Source: Arthrobacter sp. MYb227 (GTDB lineage Bacteria > Actinomycetota > Actinomycetes > Actinomycetales > Micrococcaceae). Taken from it: a stretch of DNA of 64,000 bases. Position 1 is the stretch's first letter. Every line of letters starts with the position of its first letter. The stretch spans positions 1 to 64,000 of the forward strand of contig NZ_PCPT01000007.1 of NCBI RefSeq assembly GCF_002975435.1, in the 5' to 3' direction. The notes under the pieces are model-generated. The model made no database searches. It was given only the letters and a program-made list of their open reading frames with translations, and was not told where the DNA came from. Both the position numbers and the translations under genes were made by a program. Positions 27,228-35,069 of this stretch are shown here, piece after piece.

Positions 27228-29390
27228 CTAGCGGTATGTCGCCTTGTAGGTTCCGCTTGCCGCCTCAAAGATTGCGTATTCAACGCCCTTGATCGTTTCG
27301 ACCAAAAAATTGATTGTTTCGCCCCTGAAACGAAGCACGCTTAACGAGCCGTCAACGGATTGGGTTGGCAGCATTGTCTTGAGCATTCCATGAGTTCCAG
27401 GTGCGATATCCAGAGCGAACGATAATTCGCCCTGATGCCATTTCGCTGTTTCAAAACTCGATGCATTTCGGGCATCGGTCCAGTCCAGAAGTTGCTTGGC
27501 CGATACCATGGGAATCGAATGTCGGATGGCAAGTTCCATCACCTCAGCATCGAAACCCGTGCTGAAATCGAAGTGGGTGCCGAATGCTCCGTAGAATCCT
27601 TCGATGCCAGTGGCCCGTTCCAATAGCTTTTCCACTTGCTCAGGGTGTCCCGCGAAAACCTCATCCACTAAGTGCGTTTCTTGTTGGTAAACGTTGATGA
27701 GATCCCCATTTGAGTCGCTGAAGCGCATGGGCAGGCCCGATCCAGTCATGAAGCCCGCACGCTCGCGGATCCAATCGGCGGGCCAGTAATAATAATTCAT
27801 GTCCATTCGAATTCCCCACGTTCGTTCAATGCTGGCTTGCGTTGACCACTCGCTCCAAGTAATGCAATGCAACCTGCTGCCTGTCTGCTGCGGAAGGCCA
27901 CGGTACTTCTTCCGGAATTCACCTAGAGATTCCGAAAATGCCGCATTTAAGGATTTAGCGTTCCAGTCTTCGCAGGCGGTGGACGCGTGGGCACCGATAT
28001 CGAACCCAATCTCTGAGTAGTTTTTGGCCTCTACTGGGTTTAATCCAGATTCCGGAAAGACCCACGACGTAGCCCGAAAACACTGCCATAGGTCGACGGA
28101 ACAACCTTCTGGGCTGAGTTTGCTCATCCGAGAGAACATGTTCTCAGTTCCCGTGGTGGTGCCATGGTCGTCCGCGGCCATCACAAGCACAGCCTTGGAG
28201 AAATTCGGGAAATACCAGAATTTGGGTAGTGGTCCATTTTCTTGATTGATGTAGCCGATTAAATTGGACAATAATCGAAGATGTTCATCGGACTGGGGGA
28301 TATGGACCTTGGATAAATCAAGGTAGTCGCGGTCACCTGCGCCAAAAAACAAGTCGTTGGGTCGAATCGGCGTGATACCGTCGCGTTCTATGCCGGCCCA
28401 CGCGGGATTCCCTTGCCGCGTCAGCACCGTCGATTCGGCAAGGTCAAACGAATAGGCAACCACATATCCTTCCTTGCCCGTCCCTGGTCTCAGCGTAACC
28501 GCGGGTGATCCAGCCGATCCCAGGGCGCTCGAACTCAGCGAAGCTATGGTCCGGGTGCCACTCATGGCTTTTAGCATTGATGACTCACCGTGGAACTGAA
28601 TGGAATCAGTGACGATGCCACTTCCCGGGGCCTGTGCGGTGTCGACACGAAAATAACCATTGGATACGCCTGCACCGTGGTTCTGGACGCCCGCGAGCTT
28701 TGCCAGGAGCCCGACCGGCTCCATAACGATGAGGTTGCCCTGGTTGTTCTTGACCCAGTCGATGATTGATTTTTCGGTCCGTGGCTTTACGGAGCCACTA
28801 CTGAGGATCACGAGATCGTGGGCCCTTAAGAGCTGAGGTGTTAGTTCATCGACATTGACGGTTTCGAAACTGTTCAGCCCTTCGAGCCGTAGGATTTCTG
28901 AATACTTTGCTGAAAATTTATTATCGTCGTCAGTGACCAACAAAATGGAACCGCCAGGACCAAGTTCGAGGGATTTTTTCTCGGGAACATAGAAATTCCA
29001 GGTGCTCAAATTACCGGAGCCGTCGAGCGCGGACGGGCTTTCCCGGACAGATGCCACGTATTGACCAGGTGCCAATTTCGTTTCTGGTTCAAAAGTTATT
29101 GATGAGCCATCCACTGCCAACTCGAATCGGCCGTTGATGGGTACCCCCTGCTGGTCATTCAACAACAGTGCCAGCTGGTTAGATCCTTCCTTAACCGGAT
29201 GATCTAGCCACGCGACTACGGTGGCGTCACGAGAAACCGATTTTGCGCCGTCACGCGGAAAATGCGAAACAATTTGGATTTCGTGCGGTGACTTTTTGTA
29301 GTCATTGGTGCTGGACACCAACACCAATAGAACAATGAATGCGACAGCAGCGCTCAGCAATCGATGTGCATCTAAAAATAGGCGACTCAT
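27228..29390 (-). CDS. Composite membrane-anchored protein: Ig-like, Rossmann-like and deacetylase-like parts
   Basis: 720 residues. A signal anchor (residues ~10-27) leads into a Big_5-like bacterial Ig domain (~38-135; IQIVSHFPRDGAKSVSRDA, then PGQYVASVRE). Residues ~147-240 look like a Rossmann/GATase-like fold (GGSILLVTDDDNKF, then HDLVILSSG). The last ~320 residues resemble the NodB polysaccharide-deacetylase fold: FSKAVLVMAADDHG in place of the usual TFDDG, and DIGAHASTACEDW as the second metal motif. An extracytoplasmic carbohydrate-modifying role is inferred. Codon use appears richer in A/T-ending codons than the neighbours. It is inserted between GtrA and TIGR03089 genes and is flanked by a gene-poor stretch. 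No operon partners. Confidence 0.6.
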   Translation of the reverse strand: MSRLFLDAHRLLSAAVAFIVLLVLVSSTNDYKKSPHEIQIVSHFPRDGAKSVSRDATVVAWLDHPVKEGSNQLALLLNDQQGVPINGRFELAVDGSSITFEPETKLAPGQYVASVRESPSALDGSGNLSTWNFYVPEKKSLELGPGGSILLVTDDDNKFSAKYSEILRLEGLNSFETVNVDELTPQLLRAHDLVILSSGSVKPRTEKSIIDWVKNNQGNLIVMEPVGLLAKLAGVQNHGAGVSNGYFRVDTAQAPGSGIVTDSIQFHGESSMLKAMSGTRTIASLSSSALGSAGSPAVTLRPGTGKEGYVVAYSFDLAESTVLTRQGNPAWAGIERDGITPIRPNDLFFGAGDRDYLDLSKVHIPQSDEHLRLLSNLIGYINQENGPLPKFWYFPNFSKAVLVMAADDHGTTTGTENMFSRMSKLSPEGCSVDLWQCFRATSWVFPESGLNPVEAKNYSEIGFDIGAHASTACEDWNAKSLNAAFSESLGEFRKKYRGLPQQTGSRLHCITWSEWSTQASIERTWGIRMDMNYYYWPADWIRERAGFMTGSGLPMRFSDSNGDLINVYQQETHLVDEVFAGHPEQVEKLLERATGIEGFYGAFGTHFDFSTGFDAEVMELAIRHSIPMVSAKQLLDWTDARNASSFETAKWHQGELSFALDIAPGTHGMLKTMLPTQSVDGSLSVLRFRGETINFLVETIKGVEYAIFEAASGTYKATYR

Positions 29391-30103
29391 GACGTAATTT
29401 CCCCAAATTCACGACAAGTCCCGTCCCCCCAGTGGTTCGAGTATGACCGAGAATAGTACCCGAATTAGTATTTATCAATGACTAATCGCTATTTAATTGA
29501 CGTCATTTTGGGCAAAGATTCGAATGTGCAGTATATTGCTCCGGATCGCCACGACATGGAAAGCCATGGCCGAATGGTAGGACAGTGCTTCTATATCGTT
29601 GGTAACGTGCCGGCCGTTAACGGAGTCCGCACAGTCACGGCCGGCTCGCTGGTTTTCTGCTGGGGGATCACGCACTGGCTGTCGCGCTTGCGCGAGTACT
29701 TCCTGTAGCCCCTAGTACGAGTGGAGATTCTCTGGCTGAACCCTTTTTGGCTTTCCCCGAGCATTGCAGGCCAGTCGTGAAAAGAACTCCATCAGCAACG
29801 AGTGCTGCTTCCCCTCGTCCGGGGAGTAGAACTTAGTGTTGAGACAGCCGCGGGAATTATTGATGGATTGGAAAGGGAAACTCTTGGCGATGATTATTCT
29901 TCGTCAAGAGTCCCTGATGTGCGTTGCGGAAAACGGTTAGCGTGCTTAGCTGCACATTTCACCTAAGCATCCGCCGACAATTCTTCGATAATCAAGACGA
30001 TCGCCCCAGGCGAACCCGGCATGATGGCCGTCAAAGAAACCTAAAAGCCCTCGACGCGCCGAGCAATTACTCCATGCCCTGTGCGATCGAGTGGGAAGCA
30101 GCC
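29391..30103. other. Gene-poor 0.7-kb stretch with possible coding debris
   Basis: No convincing gene. The left part is AT-rich and probably holds the promoter of the minus-strand composite gene. A GCCGGCCGT/ACGGCCGGC inverted repeat lies near 29609-29645. On the minus strand a start-less frame of about 60 codons ends at 29712 (it contains KQHSLLMEFFSRLACNARGK) and could be the tail of a lost gene; I do not recognise it. No terminal repeats of an IS were found. Confidence 0.35.
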
Positions 30104-30832
30104 CTAGCTCTTTTGGTCGAGGGTGTTGATGACCCGCTCTCCTTGAAGCATTCCTTCGGTGATTGCCACACCTTCCTCAACCAAGACCACGCTGGTGCCC
30201 TTAGACCACAGACCGATAAAGGCTGGAAGAAGGCGTTCTAAAGGCCAAGCGGTGGTTACCAAGGTGGTTCCGGTCGGGCTCTGGCCCTGGGTAAAGAGAT
30301 CGACGAAACTTAGCATCTTTGACTCATGGCGCAGGGCAACGGCCGTGGTATCAATCGGGGAGGGGAAATAGGAATCCGCATAGGAACGTACCTCGGACGC
30401 GTAATCGGTGGCACCCACCGGAAGTTCACCGTCAAAGGACATCGACAGGGACGGAAGCGGAACCACAAGAACTTCTACCGAGCCGTCAACGTTCAATGTC
30501 TGTGGCGAAGCTGTAATGAACAAGTCAACATTTCCCGGATTCTCCCCGGGCGCCACACAGTGAAGTTCGGCACCTAAATGCCAGCAAGCCAGAGCCAGTG
30601 CTGCCGATTTCCAGTGGCCGGACATATCTATGCCAACCACATCGCCCGGCGCCAGATCAAATTCTTCGTCTAAGAGGTTCGCGCTTTTGGCAACCCAGTT
30701 GTCAAAGACCCTTCCGCTGAGCTCAACGCGCTCCCCAGAAAGCGAATACCAAGTCAACCACGGGTGGGTCGAATGGCGGTAGGGGGAAAGGAGTGCTTCC
30801 ACGGGTGATAACGAATTGGTATCAGTGCTCAT
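30104..30832 (-). CDS. TIGR03089 family protein
   Basis: 242 residues, resembling the N-terminal part of an acyl-adenylate-forming enzyme: SGRVFDNWVAKSANLL, GDVVGIDMSGHWKSAALALACWHLGAE, and a terminal FIGLWSKGTSVVLVEEG. The catalytic core (the TSGTTG-type P-loop and the C-terminal lid) is missing, as is normal for the TIGR03089 family, which is restricted to actinobacteria and has no established function. Its neighbours here (LCP, GtrA, WhiB2 locus) match those around Rv3268. ATG 30832; divergent from whiB. Confidence 0.85.
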   Translation of the reverse strand: MSTDTNSLSPVEALLSPYRHSTHPWLTWYSLSGERVELSGRVFDNWVAKSANLLDEEFDLAPGDVVGIDMSGHWKSAALALACWHLGAELHCVAPGENPGNVDLFITASPQTLNVDGSVEVLVVPLPSLSMSFDGELPVGATDYASEVRSYADSYFPSPIDTTAVALRHESKMLSFVDLFTQGQSPTGTTLVTTAWPLERLLPAFIGLWSKGTSVVLVEEGVAITEGMLQGERVINTLDQKS

Positions 30833-30981
30833 AAATACATCCTAGTCATCCCTGTGAATTCACCGGGAATTCACGTTATACGTATTTTGTCCATTACCAC
30901 GCGGAATTCTCGGGCGTGGCGTGACCCTAAATCTACGCCAGCTTTGGCTAAAATCGACGACCCTACTTGACTCATGCCGAG

Positions 30982-30995
30982 TTACACCAGTGTAA
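30982..30995. promoter_or_regulatory. Palindrome TTACAC-CA-GTGTAA upstream of whiB
   Basis: TTACAC (30982-30987) and GTGTAA (30990-30995) are perfect inverted halves, about 125 bases before the whiB start and 150 bases before the divergent TIGR03089 gene. It is a good shape for a dimeric regulator's site in this divergent promoter region; it does not match the BldD box spacing I know. Confidence 0.4.
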
Positions 30996-31119
30996 TTAGA
31001 TAGTGAACCGCCCGGGAGAGCGTAATTGTCTCGCGGTGGCCTTTCTCGAAAAGCCGCTGAAGTTTTCCTCTAGGTCTAATTTTTGTCACGAGTTTGTAAC
31101 AGCGGAAGGTTGATAAACC

Positions 31120-31650
31120 ATGGGGAACTTGGATCGCAGCTTCAATGAAGCAGCATCGTTGAACATCTCGCAGGCCCGGTTTGGGTCACGAGAAGTGCCG
31201 ACGGACTGGTTTGTTGACCCAGCAGAATCCAACTCGGTAAGTAGCGAGAGTGATCCTCAGGCTCTGAGTAGCAACGAACAAGTTGCTGCGTTTTTGTTGG
31301 CACATGATGCCGTCAATGAACTTGTGGGAGAACCGACGCCGTCATGGGCACCAAGCCTCGACGCGGAGTTGGATAAGGGAAACGAATCGAAAGCTATTTG
31401 GATTGGCTTGGGGGCCGAATCCGAAGATGGCGAATTAGGGTGGCAGACGCAGGCATTGTGCGCGCAGACCGACCCCGAAGCATTTTTCCCTGAAAAGGGT
31501 GGATCTACTCGAGACGCTAAGCGCGTATGTGGAGCATGCGCCGTACGATCCGAATGCCTTGAATATGCCTTGACCAATGATGAACGATTCGGCATTTGGG
31601 GCGGATTGTCAGAGCGTGAACGCCGACGTTTGCGGAAACGAGCAGTCTAA
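31120..31650 (+). CDS. whiB2: WhiB-family iron-sulfur transcription factor (WhiB2/WhmD type)
   Basis: 176 residues. The Wbl domain occupies the C-terminal ~70: Cys114, Cys137, Cys140 and Cys146 (ALCAQTD...CGACAVRSEC) are the four [4Fe-4S] ligands, followed by the GIWGG turn (158-162) and a basic RERRRLRKR tail that contacts DNA or sigma factor. The first ~105 residues are an acidic, Ser/Glu-rich extension longer than in typical WhiB2 (~90-130 in total). The subclass is assigned from context: GT2, DUF5719, zincin-like and DUF3499 genes follow, as around Rv3260c, whose role is septation and division. GGAAGG lies ten bases before the ATG. A shorter start inside the extension is possible. Confidence 0.9.
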   Translation: MGNLDRSFNEAASLNISQARFGSREVPTDWFVDPAESNSVSSESDPQALSSNEQVAAFLLAHDAVNELVGEPTPSWAPSLDAELDKGNESKAIWIGLGAESEDGELGWQTQALCAQTDPEAFFPEKGGSTRDAKRVCGACAVRSECLEYALTNDERFGIWGGLSERERRRLRKRAV

Positions 31651-34600
31651 TTCTCCCCACGATCCATGTCACAGCCGTTGTTGCAGCACACAATGGCGCA
31701 GTCTTCTTGCCCCGAACCCTCGATGCCCTGCGTGATCAAACACGCCTCATCGATAGGTTTGTGGGCGTTGACGCATCATCAACCGATGATTCCGAATCCT
31801 TGATGCGCAAGCATCTGCCCTCGGACGCCACGATTCTTGGCGTCGAAGCGCACAGCTTTGGAAAATCGGTTAAAGCTGCGGTTAATTCTTTGGGCAAACC
31901 CAAACCGGGGCGCACCGAATGGTTATGGCTCATCCATGACGATTCAACCCCGGCCCCTGATGCCCTCGAAAGACTTGTCACAGTCGTTGAAGCCACCGAA
32001 TCGGTGACTATTGCCGGCTGTAAGCAGCTAGACCTTGATTCACCACGTCGATTACTCGACGTGGGTCTTGGCGTCAATGAATACGCCGAGCGGGTGACCC
32101 TCATTGAAATCGATGAGGTTGACCAAGGCCAATATGATGCACGAACCGACTCCTTCGCTGTGACAAGTGCCGGAATGCTGATCCGCCGTGATGTCTTTGA
32201 AGCACTCGGCGGCTTTGACCCTGCCCTGCCGGGGCTGGGCGATGACATGGATCTGTGCTGGCGCAACCGCCTGCTGGGCAACCGCGTCGTTGTTGTTCCC
32301 GAAGCAATGATGTTCCACAAGGCAGCGGTAGTCCGTGCGCTTGCCGGACCCAAGGAAACCAGGCGCGCCGAAGTCTTCATGCGGCTCAAGCACGCAGCCG
32401 GGTGGAAGATTCCGTTCCTGATAGCTGGGGCCATTCTAGGTGGGCTCTATAGATTTATCGGCTCCTTACTAGCTAAAGACCCCGGCTATGCCTTTGGACA
32501 ACTGGACGCGACGTTCCGTGCTGTGGGAACCCCCATCAAACTTTCACGATCACGCAAGGCAGCGGCAAAAACTCGCACCATGCCACGGAACGCGATTGCT
32601 CGACTGCTCACCGACCAAAATCTTGTCCGTGAACATCGCAAACACATGCTCGAAAGCCTCGATCACGCCCAGGTTCTTGGAGACGGCACCGGGGCATTGA
32701 CCTCGGAGGCTCCCAGTGGAGACTCACGCAATGATTTTGCTTCCCTTGCAGCCCCGGCACGAACCTCTGCATTCATCAGCGCGATTCTTGCCGTGCTTGG
32801 AACCGTTTCTCTTTCGCTCATTGGGTTGCGTTCCCTCATTGGTGCCCCAGCAGTTGCCGGTGGGGCATTGCTACCACTGTCTACCAAAGCATCTGAGATT
32901 TACACCAACGCAACTACCTGGTGGCAAAACCTCGGCGCGGGAATACCCGGCGGGTCGGATCCATTTGATTTCCTACTTTGGTTAGCAGCTTTGCTCGGTG
33001 TCGGACACTCCAACGCTGCAGCCGTGGTACTCACACTGCTGGTCATGCCACTTGCAGCGCTCAGCGCTTGGCTGGGCTTGGGAGCCGTGACGCGTTCTCG
33101 GGCTGCACGCATGATTGGCGGACTGCTCTGGGGCCTCGCACCGGTATTGCAGGTTTCCTTGGCATCCGGGCGTGCCGGAGCGATGGTTGTTCATATTCTG
33201 GCACCACTGCTCCTACTGGCTCTACTGCGCACGGTGGGTGCTGCAACGGACTTTAAACGGCGCAATCAAATCAACGGTGCGACTCTTTCACGCCCCGGAT
33301 TTGATGCAATCCCATCTTGGACGGGTGCCGCGGCAGCCTCGCTCTTACTTGCGGCAATAGCGGCCGCCTCACCGGCTCTTGGTATTGCAAGCATCGTCCT
33401 GATGCTGTTGTTAGCCATCACGCTACGCTCCCGTGCAAAGACGCTGTGGTGGGTGGCACTGCCAACCCTTGTTTTCCAAGCACCGCTGATTATTGGTGCC
33501 TTTGAAAACATCCGTACGTTGATCACAGATCCTGGCCTTCCACTAGCATTTGCTCCGGCACCGCTCTGGGCCCAGGCTCTTGGCTTCCCGGTAAACTTTG
33601 ACCCATTCGCCGCGCCGCTTGGCTTTGTTTTCCTTCCGGATGGCCCCTGGGCATTGGTCATAGGAATCATCATCGGTGCCCCACTACTGGGACTGTCGAT
33701 TGTCGCGCTTTTCTCGGCTTCCAAACGGGCGGCATTGGTCAGGACCCTGTGGCTTGGTGGCGTGCTGATGTTGGCAGCCGGGTACGGAGCAAGCCTGATT
33801 CCTGTTTCGGTTGCTGGAGAAGCCTGGGTTGCACCATTCAACGGGCCATTTATCTCGGCATTCTTGGTAGTGATGCTCTTCGCGGCAACTATCGGTGTTG
33901 CCGAGATCCGTTCGGAGCACCAAGAACAACCACTTACCCAAGGGTTTACCGGAACAACATCGCTACCCGAACACGGTGCAAACCGTGGTGTGTTGGTACT
34001 GATCTGCTCACTGATGACCCTCTCGCTCATTTCTGGCGGCGCCACGTGGCTTCTGGCACAAGATGGCTCACGCACCGAAAACCAAACCAATTGGGGCACT
34101 GCCAGCTCACTGCGCGCTGTCGCGTCCCGAACCCTACCGGCAACCGCAGCCGATCGAGGCCTAGGCCCATATGAAGACCGGACCTTGGTACTGGCTCCAA
34201 GCCGTGATGGTGCGATTTCCGCAGCACTGATGAACGGTGCCGGAACCACAGCCGATTCGCTCTCCCAGGTAGCAAGCGCCGAACGTATCGAAGGCGGTTT
34301 ACTTGATCCGAGTGTACGAGCCGATGATGCCGCGGAGAAACTCATCGAATCAACGGTCGCAATGCTTGTTGCTAACTCGGACTTCGATCCACGTTCCTTC
34401 CTGGATTCATTAGGTGTCGGGTTTGTGGTGTTGCAAGAAAGCGGTGAGACGGCCTCGGCCTTGGTAGCTCAACTTGACTCGGTACAGGGGCTCGCACCGG
34501 TGGGTCGCACAGATGCCGGATGGCTCTGGCGAGTGGAACCGGGAACCGAAATTTCCGGAGCGGATAATGCCACAGACTTCACCTCGCGGGTCAGAATCAC

Positions 34601-35069
34601 CACCAATGGTCAAACCACTGCTTTGCTACCTTCACACCGTGCCGAAGTACGCAACGTAAAGCTTGAACCATCTACCGAACCACGTCAGGTGGTGCTCGCG
34701 GAACGCGCGGACGCCGGATGGAAAGCAACACTCAACGGCAAACCGCTCACCCGAGTGACTGTTGGACCACAAACCGGGGGAGTCTCGGGTACAGGCGGGC
34801 TTCAAGCCCAAGCCTGGGCCCAAGGTTTTGAGCTAGGAACCGAGGGCGGAACCTTGAATGTTACGTATTCGAGCCCTTACAAAATACCGGTCTCGATAGC
34901 CCGCTGGACGGTACTTATTCTTGCGTTGCTGCTAGTAATTCCGATCCCACGTAGCCGCCGTTTTTCGGCACGCAGGCTTGACGAATACCGTACTCGTGGC
35001 AACGCCGAAAGCATTGATGAGCTGGACCGCGGTCAGCATACGGCCCAGGCCAAGGAGAAAAAATCATGA
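31650..35069 (+). CDS. Giant GT2 glycosyltransferase with multi-span membrane domain
   Basis: Up to ~1139 residues. GT2 fold first: HVTAVVAAHNG and LIHDDSTPAPDALERL (metal-binding Asp pair), then LPGLGDDMDLCWRNRL (acidic catalytic motif). About a dozen hydrophobic helices follow to ~residue 760, then a large soluble domain and a last span near the C-terminus. Such proteins follow whiB2 in actinobacteria and probably build an envelope glycan; the donor is unknown. The first standard start (TTG 31707) would cut off the conserved first strand; the frame is open only to 31620 with no ATG, GTG or TTG before 31707. I therefore start at ATT 31650, which overlaps the whiB stop (TAATT); this is tentative. 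The end overlaps DUF5719 by ATGA. Confidence 0.85.
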   Translation: MLPTIHVTAVVAAHNGAVFLPRTLDALRDQTRLIDRFVGVDASSTDDSESLMRKHLPSDATILGVEAHSFGKSVKAAVNSLGKPKPGRTEWLWLIHDDSTPAPDALERLVTVVEATESVTIAGCKQLDLDSPRRLLDVGLGVNEYAERVTLIEIDEVDQGQYDARTDSFAVTSAGMLIRRDVFEALGGFDPALPGLGDDMDLCWRNRLLGNRVVVVPEAMMFHKAAVVRALAGPKETRRAEVFMRLKHAAGWKIPFLIAGAILGGLYRFIGSLLAKDPGYAFGQLDATFRAVGTPIKLSRSRKAAAKTRTMPRNAIARLLTDQNLVREHRKHMLESLDHAQVLGDGTGALTSEAPSGDSRNDFASLAAPARTSAFISAILAVLGTVSLSLIGLRSLIGAPAVAGGALLPLSTKASEIYTNATTWWQNLGAGIPGGSDPFDFLLWLAALLGVGHSNAAAVVLTLLVMPLAALSAWLGLGAVTRSRAARMIGGLLWGLAPVLQVSLASGRAGAMVVHILAPLLLLALLRTVGAATDFKRRNQINGATLSRPGFDAIPSWTGAAAASLLLAAIAAASPALGIASIVLMLLLAITLRSRAKTLWWVALPTLVFQAPLIIGAFENIRTLITDPGLPLAFAPAPLWAQALGFPVNFDPFAAPLGFVFLPDGPWALVIGIIIGAPLLGLSIVALFSASKRAALVRTLWLGGVLMLAAGYGASLIPVSVAGEAWVAPFNGPFISAFLVVMLFAATIGVAEIRSEHQEQPLTQGFTGTTSLPEHGANRGVLVLICSLMTLSLISGGATWLLAQDGSRTENQTNWGTASSLRAVASRTLPATAADRGLGPYEDRTLVLAPSRDGAISAALMNGAGTTADSLSQVASAERIEGGLLDPSVRADDAAEKLIESTVAMLVANSDFDPRSFLDSLGVGFVVLQESGETASALVAQLDSVQGLAPVGRTDAGWLWRVEPGTEISGADNATDFTSRVRITTNGQTTALLPSHRAEVRNVKLEPSTEPRQVVLAERADAGWKATLNGKPLTRVTVGPQTGGVSGTGGLQAQAWAQGFELGTEGGTLNVTYSSPYKIPVSIARWTVLILALLLVIPIPRSRRFSARRLDEYRTRGNAESIDELDRGQHTAQAKEKKS

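Noticed and set aside
27228-29390. PelA of a Pel exopolysaccharide system
   Set aside because: No PelF, PelG or other Pel genes are nearby and the deacetylase motifs differ.
29478-29708. A 76-codon plus-strand frame (MTNRYLIDVILG start) as a gene
   Set aside because: No ribosome binding site, no recognisable motif, and it spans an inverted repeat; it is most likely chance in a gene-poor stretch.
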